DNA from: Ceratobasidium sp. AG-K
Taxonomy: Eukaryota > Basidiomycota > Agaricomycetes > Cantharellales > Ceratobasidiaceae
NCBI GenBank assembly: GCA_037039685.1
Contig: JAWNGF010000005.1
Coordinates: 2,604,001 to 2,668,000, forward strand
DNA length: 64,000 bases
Direction: 5' to 3'
The notes beneath the pieces are model-generated. The model had not been told where the DNA came from. It saw only the letters and a list, made by a program, of their open reading frames with translations, and made no database searches. The translations under genes were made by a program, and so were the position numbers. Numbering within the stretch: the stretch's first letter is position 1; every line of letters begins with the position of its first letter. Positions 12,661 to 23,520 of the stretch are shown piece by piece.

Positions 12661-13935
12661 TATGCGTCTGAATGACTTCCTTGACCACATAATCAACCAA
12701 CAGCCACTTCCCGAGCCAGGGGATGCTCCCATTGAACAGGAGCCTGACAGTGCTGACACTGGCGATGATAACAAGCCACTTCCATTGAGCACAGAAGTTC
12801 GTCAGGCACTCAATTTTGCTGAGAATTGCATGGACCACCACAATCTAGAAGGCCCTGTGTGTGACAATGTTTGCTCATTTGCCAAGGTTTGTCCTTAGCC
12901 AATAAACAGCATACTGCTAATTGTTTGCTTAATAGCTCAACAACCTTCAGCGCGACATTGAGCTCTACGTGCTGATCGAGACCCTCAAACACTGGACTGG
13001 TGTTAGTACTGCTGCACACAAATTTTTGAGGTCCCAGACATTTGGGGTAATGCACAAGTATTTACCATACCTTAGCCATACTGAATCCAAGTCCTTCTTA
13101 AGTCTCATGTTGTGGACCGGCTCAAACTGCTAATTCTTGTGCCTCATGGTATGTTTTACGTGACGGCTTTGCAAGAATGGGCACTGGTGTGTGCTAGTTT
13201 ACAACTTCAACCATTCAAGCAAGCTCACAACAATTGGATAGAACCATATACAAGAGCATCCTGAGGCTTGGAAGATTCTGTTGGAGATTGTTGATAACAA
13301 GGACCAATGGGAGATACTTGCCATGGGCATTCAAGTCATACTTACAACCCTATGCTTGCAGATTAAACAATTGGTATTTTATTTCATATTCTTATGCAAG
13401 TTCTTTGTGTCATTCATAGATATTCTAGATCTTCAAGGCCTACAAAGATGGACAATGTATCAACAAGATAGCAACTACCATCTTCCCCAAGCACACCACT
13501 ATCTCCAAGGTGCATTGTGCCCGTTGGGCATGGATTGTAAGTTATAATTGAGCACGTTTATTACCTGCCACTTACACACAATGTCCCAGGTATTATCAAT
13601 TGACAATTTCAAGAAAGCTTGTAAAGCTCGTGAATACGAGAGGACTGGATTCTGGGACTTCATTGAAGACCAGCTTGCCAAAACTAAGAAGGCCATTTTT
13701 ACTAACCCCTCATTTACCACCCAAGCCATTTGAAATGGCAAGTTTGCTGAGTAAGTTAATTTGCCTTTCTTGATTGGTTGCACAATTGACCCAATCACAC
13801 AACAGCGTCTTCTGCCACGCTCTCTCCCAGCATTGTTTGATGTTTCCCACCACTCGGGTTATTGCGCATGGCTGTCCTGCTCAACGTCCTGTCTGGCAAG
13901 AATCAATCAAAGAAGCGATTGGGATGGGCTGGGAG
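12661..13935 (+). pseudogene. Second gene of the transposon-type unit (gene B), damaged
   Basis: Starts MRLNDFLDHIINQQ, then an acidic linker. Further exons give LNNLQRDIELYVLIETLKHW and AAHKFLRSQTFG (12935-13045), WKILLEIVDNKDQWEILAMG (13270-13330), IFKAYKDGQCINKIATTIFP (13430-13490), and VLSIDNFKKACKAREYERTG (13590-13650) then FWDFIEDQLAKTKKAIF. The last part, 13805-13935, reads AHGCPAQRPVWQESIKEAIG. I remember similar proteins next to gene-A-type genes, so the two probably form one unit. The frame holds TGA at 13731-13733 just before a normal-looking intron, and no clean join was found between about 13080 and 13230. It is therefore called damaged. Function unknown. Confidence 0.5.
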
Positions 13936-15099
13936 GTATACGTATAGGTGCCTGCACTTGATTTCTTTGTTCTCGGGTCCCCCAGATTCTTGAGGAGCAT
14001 ACATGCCTCCTCCCAATTTGTAGTCTGGCAGCATTTGTGCGTCTCGAGATTATCTATACTTTTACCAATATACCCGTTGAGATCAAGCATAATTGATTTG
14101 CACAAGGATGCTGTAAAAGCAGGCAGTCTATTACCATATACTAGGCTCAAGAATCAGTCCAATTAACAATATAACATATACCTTCTAAGGAGATAGCTCA
14201 TTGTATGATTGTAGAATATACTAACTATCTTATGTGTCCCAAATGCGTGTGATATAATGAGCTGGCTTGACTCCTAGGTGTCTAGCAAGTCTCTGGAAAC
14301 ATCCACAATACCGTCTAGGGTTGAGAAAAATAGACACAAGCCGTCATACCGTTAAAGGCTTACAATCATTGCTCCTGTATGGTGTATAATTTATATGCAA
14401 AAATGGCTTTCAATATATTATCTGCACATAACATGAAACCGCTAGGTGTATGCTTTGTCCAACAGTGACCATTTATGTACAAAGCTGCACAAAACAATGG
14501 ACAAATAAACATTGCGAGTGTGTTAGTTATCATGTATCAGAACCAGATTGGTTACCTATCATTGAGTTATAGTCTTGGCAATGCCACAGCGTCCTAAGTG
14601 TGTCATTAGATATATGCGCCAAAGCCTATATACATTTGGTGCTGTAGTTATGAAACGGGGTCATGGAAGCTGTCCCACAATACAGCCATAGCCTTGATAG
14701 CCCACGGACATATGGGCATATATAAACTTCATGTAGCGTGTGATATAATTTTTAGCTGGGACCTAAATTTTATATAATGCGCCAGACCATGAGGTCTTTG
14801 TTTACCCAACGTGAAATTTATATGAGCATGTGCACGTGGTTAGGTTAACGCCAATCGTCTGGCTGTGTAAAATACAATTATTGCAAGCTACAAGCACACA
14901 TAGGGCAAACCACTCGGCCACAAGCACAAATCTGCAATGTAAGATTGGAAGCCATGAGATCACCCAGGGGGGGGGGGGGTTACAGAGGGAGGAAAGACAA
15001 GACAATGCCCAAAGGTGGTACAGATGCGAGAAGAAGAGAAACAAACTTGAAGGAGAGGTCAAGCGGTTACATGAAGGCAGTACTATGAGTAATAAAGTC
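13936..15099. other. AT-rich non-coding stretch
   Basis: No conserved coding was seen. Short AT-rich words recur, for example GTGTGATATAAT near 14249 and 14737. A run of G occurs at about 14970-14980. It may contain the 3' end of the transposon-type unit; no inverted terminus was recognised. Confidence 0.4.
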
Positions 15100-15104
15100 A
15101 AAAT
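15100..15104. repeat. Target site duplication, left copy (AAAAT)
   Basis: AAAAT directly precedes the TGTTG start of the 5' LTR and is repeated directly after the 3' LTR. Confidence 0.9.
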
Positions 15105-15374
15105 TGTTGAATATTCAGTCTTATACATGTATATATGCGTATCACATGATTGTGTTCCACATGGACACGCGCTTCGGTAAAATTTTGTCCTCAGTTCTCT
15201 ACTCTCAAGTAGCACGAGCTGAGGTATAGTTTGGATTTTATCTTTTCTATTCATTTGCTTATATTACCTGTAGTTACATTGATATCCAGGTATATATATG
15301 CGCAGTTCTCTACTCTCAAGTAGCACAAGCTGAGTTACATTGATATCCAGCTTGGCACTGCGCTTATTGCAATA
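15105..15374 (+). repeat. 5' LTR of the copia element
   Basis: 270 bp. Ends form a short near-inverted repeat (TGTTG ... CAATA). It contains two copies of a 32-34-nt hairpin-forming unit (15190-15223 and 15303-15334). At five sites it has TpG or CpA where the 3' LTR has CpG. It should carry the element's promoter and polyadenylation signals. Confidence 0.95.
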
Positions 15375-15392
15375 GGTTATGAGCCCTGGTAG
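15375..15392 (+). other. Primer binding site of the copia element
   Basis: GGTTATGAGCCCTGGTAG follows the 5' LTR with no gap. It resembles the initiator-Met-tRNA-type sites of copia elements (compare TGGTATCAGAGC), but the exact tRNA primer cannot be fixed by eye. The first possible gag ATG (15379) lies inside it. Confidence 0.65.
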
Positions 15393-18300
15393 CATCAAAG
15401 AGGAACAAGAGGACCCAGAAAACGCTGTAAACATTACTAGTAGAACAATGGCATCGACCAACGCTTACCTTAGCAAGAAAACCTACAAGATCCTGCTCCT
15501 GAAGGACGACAGATCCAACTCTAGCTTGTGGAAGTTCTGCCAAACAATGGTCCTGCAAATTCAGGGACTGCTCAAGATCGTGTATGGCACAGAAACGCCA
15601 CCTGAACCGCTCACTGAGACCAAGAAAAAGGACTCTGCCAAAGTATCAGCCAATAAAATCGAAATTGAACAATGGCAGAAGCAAGACAATGACGCATTCG
15701 CTCAGATTACCTTGAATATGGAAGATGGAGCAATGGCTGATGTGATCAAGACAACATTGGCACATGAAGCATGGACAAAAGTTGTTGGACGCTGGGAAGG
15801 AAAAGGAATGCAATTGCTATCCTTTTACTATCAGCAATTCATGAGCGCAAAAATCGAGGAGGAAGAAGACTTATCTGCCGGGTTTAACAACATCCGATTG
15901 ATTGCCTCCAAGATGAAGACACTCGGAGAAGTGGTGACCAACCTTATGCTTGCGCAAGTCTTCATGAATGCACTCCCTCCATCCTATGCAATCATCAGCA
16001 CAGTCATCCAGACATCCACTCAGACTGGCCTCATCACACCCAACATGGTTGTCAAAGCGGCATTTGCTGAAGAAGAACAACAAAAGACAGGAGGCAGACT
16101 CACAGCAATGTTTGCTCAAGCACCAAAGCCAAAATCCAAGAAACCAAGCAACCCGAAAGGGAAGAAAAAGGCCAAAGGCCCCCTATGCAACAACTGCACC
16201 AAGCCCAGGCACACCAAGAAGGAATGCTGGGTGAGAGGAGGCAGAGCTGAAGGGACCGGACCGCACCAAAAGCGACGAGCTGCTAAGTAAACTGAATCGA
16301 AAACAAGCAAATCAAGTAACGCACCTAAAACCAAAACAGCAAAAGTGGCTCTTGCAACCGAAGAACCCGATGATATGCCATCAATATATGTGATGCTGGC
16401 CGTGGACAATCAGTCAGCTAGAGACATGTGGCTGCTTGATTCAGGAGCATCAAAACACATGACACAAAATCGAGAATGGTTTTTGACTTACTGACCTCTG
16501 GTACAACCAATTGCCGTTTGAGTGGGCAACGGGAATATGATAAATGCAACCAGAATTGGCTGTGTCCAGCTTACACTATGCAACGGAACCCATAAGGAGA
16601 CTGACATGTCAATCAACAGTGTACTGTACGTACCGGGAATTCATGCCAGTCTGATGTCCGTCAAACAACTCGCCAAACATGGCACTTTTGTTCTTTTTGG
16701 CAAAAGAGAGGCAAGACTCCTGGCAAATGATGGCCATGGACCCAAGATTGGCTACACACGCGAGTTAGGCGTCGAACTTTACTGACTAAATGCACGCATT
16801 AAACACACAGAACTGACTGCCCATGTTGCCACTGTTGAATTGGATAGCCTGAACAACAAGGACAACCTAGAAGCAAGCAATTTTATTGCATATACAGCCA
16901 GTCACATCGCACGAGCCGACTTACATACCTGGCATCATTGCCTAGGACACATAAACTACAATTATGTCCTAGATATGGTCAGAAAGGGCACCGTACAAGG
17001 GATGGATATTGTGGGCAGTTGCTTACCGCCACAATCAAAATGCGAGCCATGCCTCAAAGGCAAGCAAACCTGCACCCCATTTGCAATGTTGACAAATCAA
17101 GTGTCTGACATACTCAAACTACTTCATAGCAATCTACACAGGCCTGCTGCTGTTCAAGCCATTCAAGGCTATCATTATTTTGCCGTCACAATCGACGATA
17201 AGTCCCGCAAGATGTTTGTGCACTTACTTAAACACAAGAACGACTATGCAACACACTTCAAAGATCTAAAAGCATCAGTGGAAAATCAAACAGGCAAGCG
17301 CATTAAGCACTTACAAACTGACGGTGGAAGAGAATATGCATCAACCGCTTTTGAAGCATGGCTGAAATTGCACGGGATTGAGCACCAGAAGACCAAGGCA
17401 GATTCTTCAATGAGCAATGGTGTAGCAGAGCAAGCGATTTGTATGTTAAACAATAATCAACAAGCAATGCATGCGGATGCAGACTTACCCAACAAATATT
17501 GGGGACTCGCAATCATTCACGCCGCATACATCTGGAATGTAATGCCAAAACAATTGGTTGACGGTAAAACCCTGGACGGAATTTTCACGGGCAAGCTGCC
17601 TGACGTATCCCAACTCCACACCTTTGGCTGCAAGGCATGGGCTTGAGTACCCAATGGTCAACGTACCAAGCTACAGGCAAGATTGATTGAGTGTACTTAC
17701 CTTGGATTTGCCCCAAATTGAAAGGCGCATATCCTCATTCAGCGCTTGATTGGTCCTGTATTCACCTCACGTGATGTTGTATTCAATGAGGGAGGCAAGA
17801 CGCAACAACGTGTGATAATTGAAGATTTTGAGGACAAGTTCCCAGAACAAGTGGGTGATCAGGAGCACCAGGAGCCAATGCCTGAAATCATCATTGAGCC
17901 AGAGACAGTAAGCTGACAAGAATCTGATGCCGAGCCAATGAGCAATTCCCCCATTGAGCCAGAGCCGCCAGCAAATCAGCCTGAGCCTCCACGACAATCA
18001 GGTTGAGCTACTAGACTGCCACTACAATACGGAGCTGAAGTGGGTGCGCAGAACAAGACTGCCATGTGAACCAATAAGCCGACGACCAAGAGCGCCCTAA
18101 ATGCGCTAATTCAACATCCCCCCGACACCTATGCCAAAGCAATGGCACAACCAGATGCCAATCTATGGCTCAAAGATATGATTGAAGAAATCAAATCAAT
18201 TACCGAGCATAAAGTTTGGAAACCGGCTGATAGACCAACTCACAAAAGGGTCATCAAATGTCGCTGGGTGTACACATATAAGCGCAACGTCGATGGCGAA

Positions 18301-19644
18301 ATCCTCAAATACAAAGCCCGACTCGTCGCCAAGGGTTTCCTTCAAGCTCCAGGTGTCGATTAGGTCGAGATCTCGTCGGCAGTGGCCGTATCGGCCGCAT
18401 ATAGGGTGCTTTTCAGCATCGTCGCAAGCAAAGACCTCGAGTTACTTCAACTCGACATCAAAACGGCGTTCCTACATGGCGTTGTCAAAGAGGAGCTCTA
18501 CATGGAACAGCCCAAGGGATTTGCCGAAGGCAATCGTGTCTGGCAACTTGTCAAAGCGTTATACGGTCTGAAACAAGCCGCTCGAGTGTTCTACCTTCGA
18601 CTTAAGGAGGTTCTCGAAGCAATTGGATTCACGAGGACTGAAAGCGACCATGCCATATTCATTCAGCAGGATGGCGATAAATTAGCGATAATTTTAGCTC
18701 ATGTGGACGACATGCTCCTAGCCAGCAAACCTCTTTTGTTTCTAGAAGAAATCAAGTCTAAAATGCGCAAGTCATTCAATATTGTCGATCTAGGCGAGGC
18801 ACGCATATTCGTTGGCGTCAAAATCGAGCGTAATCGCGGTGCCGGTACACTCAAAATTTGTCAAAAACGGTACATTAGCGATACACTAGCTCGATTCAGC
18901 ATGACTGAGTCCAAGCCATGGGATACGCCAATGGCAAAGTCATCAAACCTGCCCAAACTCAACGCTCCTGCTGTCGATCAGACGCTTTATCAGCGTGGAG
19001 TCGGATCACTCATGTATGTGATGATTTCAACTCGTCCTGACATCGCTTTCGCGACTGGATTGCTTGCCCAACACGCTGCTAATCCTGGCGACGAGCATTG
19101 GTCAGCATTCAAACGAGTTTTGCAATACCTACAAGGCACGAAAGTACTCGGGATTGTATTTGAACAATCAAAATCATCGGACCCGATTGGGTATGTCGAT
19201 TCCGACTATGCTGGCAATCCTAATACAAGCCAATTGACTACCGGCTGGATCTTCAAACGTGCTGGGGGAAGTATCGCTTGGTCATCCCAAAAACAACCAA
19301 CAGTTTCATTGTTGAGTACCAAGGCTGAATATGTCACTGCTGCGAGTGCTGCCCGCCAATTGATTTGGCTTTGTCAATTTCTTGAAGAACTCAGATTTTT
19401 GTCGAAAGGTCTGACAACCTTGCTTACCAACAATCAATCGAGCATTGCATTGGCCAAGAATCCCGTTAACCATCAAAATACAAAACATATTCGAGTAAAA
19501 CATCATTTTATTCGAGAGGTGATCGCACTTCACAAAGTCAACCTTCAATTTATTCCGACCGAACAACAGGTCGCCGACGCGCTTACTAAACCACTTGGTC
19601 GCATCAAATTCCCTGGTTTCGTTACTGGGATGGGAATGTTTTAA
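15379..19644 (+). pseudogene. Degenerate copia gag-pol polyprotein, one frame with ten internal stops
   Basis: The whole 4,266 nt stays in one reading frame. Gag (to 16290) ends in a zinc knuckle CNNCTKPRHTKKEC. Protease shows DSGASKHMT (16438-16470). The integrase has an HHCC finger (HTWHHCLGH, CEPC) and catalytic Asp/Asp/Glu in TIDDKS, QTDGGREY and NGVAEQ. Reverse transcriptase shows LLQLDIKTAFLHG and the HVDD active site (18700-18715). RNase H opens GYVDSDYAG (19189). Internal stops lie at 16288 (TAA), 16492, 16519, 16783, 17644, 17719, 17914, 18004 and 18067 (all TGA) and 18361 (TAG). Nearly all can be explained by one C-to-T or G-to-A change. The start may be 15379 or the later ATG at 15448. 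The final TAA at 19642 is the natural stop. Confidence 0.93.
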
Positions 19645-19671
19645 ATCCTTTCATTTCATTTTTCGCATAAT

Positions 19672-19683
19672 CCTGAGTGGGCA
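19672..19683 (+). other. Polypurine tract region of the copia element
   Basis: CTGAGTGGGCA lies immediately before the 3' LTR, the position of the plus-strand primer. It is purine-rich but short. Confidence 0.6.
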
Positions 19684-19953
19684 TGTTGAATATTCAGTCT
19701 TATACGTGTATATATGCGTATCACGTGATTGTGTTCCACATGGACACGCGCTTCGGTAAAATTTTGTCCTCAGTTCTCTACTCTCAAGTAGCACGAGCTG
19801 AGGTATAGTTTAGATTTTATCTTTTCTATTCATTTGCTTATATTACCTGTAGTTACATTGATATCCAGGTATATATATGCGCAGTTCTCTACTCTCAAGT
19901 AGCACGAGCTGAGTTACATTGATATCCAGCTCGGCACTGCGCTTATCGCAATA
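19684..19953 (+). repeat. 3' LTR of the copia element
   Basis: 270 bp, matching the 5' LTR except at six transitions. It keeps CpG at five sites that are TpG or CpA in the 5' LTR. The hairpin units are at 19769-19802 and 19882-19913. Confidence 0.95.
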
Positions 19954-19958
19954 AAAAT
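19954..19958. repeat. Target site duplication, right copy (AAAAT)
   Basis: Matches 15100-15104 exactly and fixes the LTR end at GCAATA. Confidence 0.9.
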
Positions 19959-20924
19959 GGCACTGAGGCCAGTATCTGAACCAAACAGGTTGGTGAGGTG
20001 AAGAGGGGTAGAGGCGTCGCGCAATTGCCATCTAGCTCCAGAATGCAGGCGGCAGTTCAGGGGGACACGTCACCAAAATCCTCTGATGCTAACGAGCGCC
20101 GGTTTGCTCATACGTGCTCACTTCGGTAAAGGAGCACTCAGGAGCACCCGAGTGGCTGTGCAATTGGTGCTCCTATACCTAAGCAAGCATGCACAAGCAA
20201 ATCGGCGCTCACGAGCCCAAAAGAGAACCGACGGATTTGTTTGAGCATGCCGAATGATTTGCATTTTGGCTTCGCCGAAGTGGCAGGCTGTCTCCTTCGA
20301 CGGTACAAATCGCTTTTAGTATTCCCCGACATGACAGTGACCCAGTATGGCTTGGATCCTGCGTTCTTGAGGTTCTCGTTTGATGTTGGCGTTCTTGAGG
20401 TGCCAAGAGCTCTTGCCGATAGGAGTCCACATATCCACCCGGTACCAACACCCCCTTTGCCCCCGGACTTGCATATCGCATCCGAAGGCGGCTTCATGCC
20501 ATAGAGGATACCACGCCCATCACACCAGCCCGCCATGCCCTCTTGTCGATCCAAGAACCGCATACGCGCTCTCTCCCTCGAATCGCCCCTCAGTTCCCTT
20601 TACACCACCACCAGCCGCACTCTCTCGATTGTTCAAACTATAAACTAATCAAGTTTTAGGTGAGAATCAGCACAGTTTGTTCAATATTGGTAATGCAAAA
20701 TAGGGTGTGGGCTTTCAGGCACACTGTCGATATTTGGCGGGTTTGAACGATCGAAACTCAGATGAGACCGTAAGTATACTCGGCATAAGCGACCACCTAA
20801 GCCGATCTACATGAAGCACCATATATACCCTGCGTCAAGTTCAAACCCTACAACCAGAAGAAACAGGAAAAAATGCACGTATCGTGGCGGCCTATTATAT
20901 GCATGCACGCGTTTAGACCTTGAT
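19959..20924. other. Intergenic stretch, no gene recognised
   Basis: Long open frames occur here on both strands (for example 20138-20563 minus), but they overlap each other, are Cys/Arg/Pro-rich and lack known motifs. They look like chance frames in GC-richer DNA. It includes the 3' flank of the F-box gene. Confidence 0.5.
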
Positions 20925-22617
20925 TTACCCCACAGTGATTTTATTTGTCTTCCCCTTTCCAATGAAGGAAACGATTTCGTTCAGCCTTTGAAGTTCAGCG
21001 ATCGTGCGTGTGTCGAGCGACAACCCTGGCATCATCTCACATCTCACAGCTGGCCAAGTGTCATGCAAAAACCTGATTATAAATGCTCGGTGGTGTATAT
21101 TTGATAGGTGCGCATGGGGAGATAGCACAAACCTTGCCAGTTCTGTGAGTTTCGCTGGTTGTAATTCAGTCAACATGTCCCAGCTCATTTCGAGCGACAG
21201 CCGGTGCCTAGAGACAAGCGTAGAGCTGGCGGGAATAGTCGAATGAAGTGCATCAAGTCCCACACTTAGCGTCCGTAAGTTTGGGAGTTGCATAGTAAGG
21301 TCTCGTGCGTCATTCCACGTAATGCGCCATGACGGTAATCGAAGAATAGATAGGCAAGGGAACGCGCTTGCCAAATCGTTGGCGCTCACGTCCTTGTCAA
21401 TCAAAGTCCCACATAAAGTGAGACTTTGCAGCCAGACTCGCTGTTCCGTAAGGAGCTGAAGATTGGCGCGGGAGAGGAAGACGACTTGAGTCGCATAGTA
21501 GTATGGATCGAGGTAAAGGTCTTGGATGGCGGGACTTTGCCTGCATATGTGGGATATGAGATCCCCTGCCCAATTTTTGGGTGTCCACTCGTCGAGAATA
21601 ATCTGGGCTATAACGACTGAAGAGAGATTTTCGACGAGCCCTTGGGTATACCAAAGTCCTATGATCGCGTGCAGGCTAAGTCTCCGAAGTTCTAGCCGCT
21701 CGAGCGCAGGGAACGCCCTCGGACCGAGTTGAACGAGTTGAACAACGGGCTCGTGTTGGTGTGAAGAGACAACCGATAAAACCTCTAGCTTTGGCAAATG
21801 ACTGAGAGCGATAAGCATGTTGGTTTCGAGGGCGGCCGCGCTTGTGACGAGAGTTCTGAGACTGTCGAATCGGGCAATATTCTCGTGTAAACCTGTTTGA
21901 ATGGGGACCGAGAATTCGACGGTAGGTAGGTCGTTGTCGTTCGTTCCAGGGGCTACCTCGAGAGTCTTGAGGCTTGGGCACTTGCTCGATACGGTTTGCA
22001 GCATATTCGACACGAGTAAGGGCGCTAGCCAAGTGAACATGGCGCATATATCGCCATTAGGATTGGGCACTCGGAGTTCGACCAAGTCGGGAGTAAGGAA
22101 AAGGTTTACCCAGTCGATAATCGAGTCGTGTGATTGATTCGGCGGGGCCTCACGGCAGCTAAGTCGAGTAAGATTGGGGAGAAGGGTCCTGTCACGTGAC
22201 GCGTGGGCAGGTAGAGTGCTGAAAGTAAGAGTTTCAGTCCGTCGCTGGAATATTTCGAGTTGCTGAACGAAGGGAGCATAAAAATCAAAGCGCGTGAAGT
22301 CGAGCTGCTCGCCATATTCGAGGACCTGTCGCAGTAGGGTTAGTAAAAAGTATTTTTTTTCGTAGCAAGCGCCTGTCGCTGCTCACCGTGTTAGAAAACC
22401 CAGTCTCCGTTTTTTCAGAACGTATGGTGACACCATCGATAAGTCCGATTAGCCTAGTCGCTCCACGTATCTCTTTCCAAACTAAAGGGGCTGCAGAATA
22501 CAAAAAGAGCTTCGAGACGCGTAACAATCTAGCGCGATCCGCTGGGTAAGCAGATTCGCAAATGAGTCCAACAAGCTCGGGTATATCGAGAACGACGGAG
22601 CGAGCGGACGACATCAT
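20925..22617 (-). CDS. F-box protein with leucine-rich repeats
   Basis: Two exons, 22387-22617 and 20925-22325, separated by a 61-nt GT-AG intron, give 543 aa. Residues about 10-50 are an F-box (VLDIPELVGLICESAYPADR then LLRVSKLFLYSAAPLVWKEI), which should bind Skp1 in an SCF ubiquitin ligase. The rest is a degenerate LRR array, for example CPSLKTLEV, LPKLEVLSVV, FPALERLELRRLSL and LPNLRTLSVG, which would select the substrate. This type is greatly expanded in Rhizoctonia-like fungi. The substrate is unknown. The splice join FSNT|VLEYGEQLDF keeps the frame, and the start MMSSARS is the only good ATG before the F-box. Confidence 0.85.
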
Positions 22618-23520
22618 AGCCCAGAAGAAAGTGGTTGAGCCAACGATTTTGACAGCAGATAAGGCCTGGCCCGAGAAAGAAAACGTGCTGCCTCAAGGCT
22701 AAATGGTGATCTGAAAAGGTCGTATAGGGTTTGATGATTCAATAGAGATGATAACCCTGACAGCATTACGTCTTAGGTCGAGTTGCTCATGTCGATTCCA
22801 AGGCGCGTCATTCGAGGTGTAATGAGCGATATGGTGGCTCGCGCAGTCCTCGTTGGATGAGGTAGGCAGCGGAACACCACCTGTATCGCTGAATCTGTCG
22901 GATCGACTCTATGCGCAATACCGCAGGTTGGACCATGCTCTAGCGATGACGCACAGCCTGCGCGTTATCAATCTGGTACCGGATGAAGATAGGGATGGAT
23001 CGAGTTGAGGCCACAGTCCGATGAATATTTGGTTCCTGCCTGCGGAGGTGCTGTGGTGTGCGGGGAGGATAGTCAATAGGGGCCCCTGGAATTCAGAACG
23101 TGATTGCAGCCTTTGGTCCTTTCATCTTGAACCAAACTAGTTGGATGGTGCGATAGGCGTCAGGAGGACTTGAGGGATGGGAGAGGTCAACAGGTAACCG
23201 ACACTTAAACCATTACAGATGTTTACCAAATCAATATCGTGTTTTTCCATGGGGAGAGGGAATCCCGCGCTGACCCATGTGATCCATTTCATCATATATC
23301 CCCGATGAGGACCAAAGATAGAGGTCGAATTTAAAAGTGTTCAAGAAGTTTCAGAAATTACCGTATCCGAGAGACGGGGATCGAGGCCGGGTCACATGAC
23401 TTGCTCCTGACGCGATCCCAATAACCGCCCGACGCGTCGCATCAACTGCCCACCATTTCGTGGCTCCAAATTTGGCGCAACCTTGGTCGACAGGCTGTTC
23501 GCTCCCGGCTGCCACAATTT
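22618..23520. other. Divergent intergenic region between F-box and ligase genes
   Basis: It must hold both promoters. A short plus-strand frame near 22890-23005 reads DRLYAQYRRLDHALAMTHSL and ends at a stop. It could be a gene remnant, but no family was recognised. Confidence 0.4.

Larger units (their letters stand above)
15105..19953 (+). mobile_element. Complete Ty1/copia LTR retrotransposon (4,849 bp)
   Basis: Bounded by two 270-bp LTRs (15105-15374 and 19684-19953) that start TGTTGAATATTC and end GCAATA. It is flanked by the 5-bp target duplication AAAAT. Domain order gag, protease, integrase, reverse transcriptase, RNase H identifies Ty1/copia. The LTRs differ at six positions, all transitions. 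Structure is complete, but the coding frame has ten internal stops, so this copy is not autonomous. Confidence 0.97.

Noticed and set aside
14960..14985. Homopolymer G run (also near 35305, 54310 and 61112)
   Set aside because: Simple sequence; no evidence of function and prone to sequencing error.
18700..18720. HVDD instead of YVDD in the copia reverse transcriptase
   Set aside because: HVDD is familiar to me from other basidiomycete copia elements, so it is not counted as a defect.
20138..20563. 141-aa minus-strand open frame
   Set aside because: Cys/Arg/Gly-rich, overlapped by other frames of equal length and without any motif; treated as chance.
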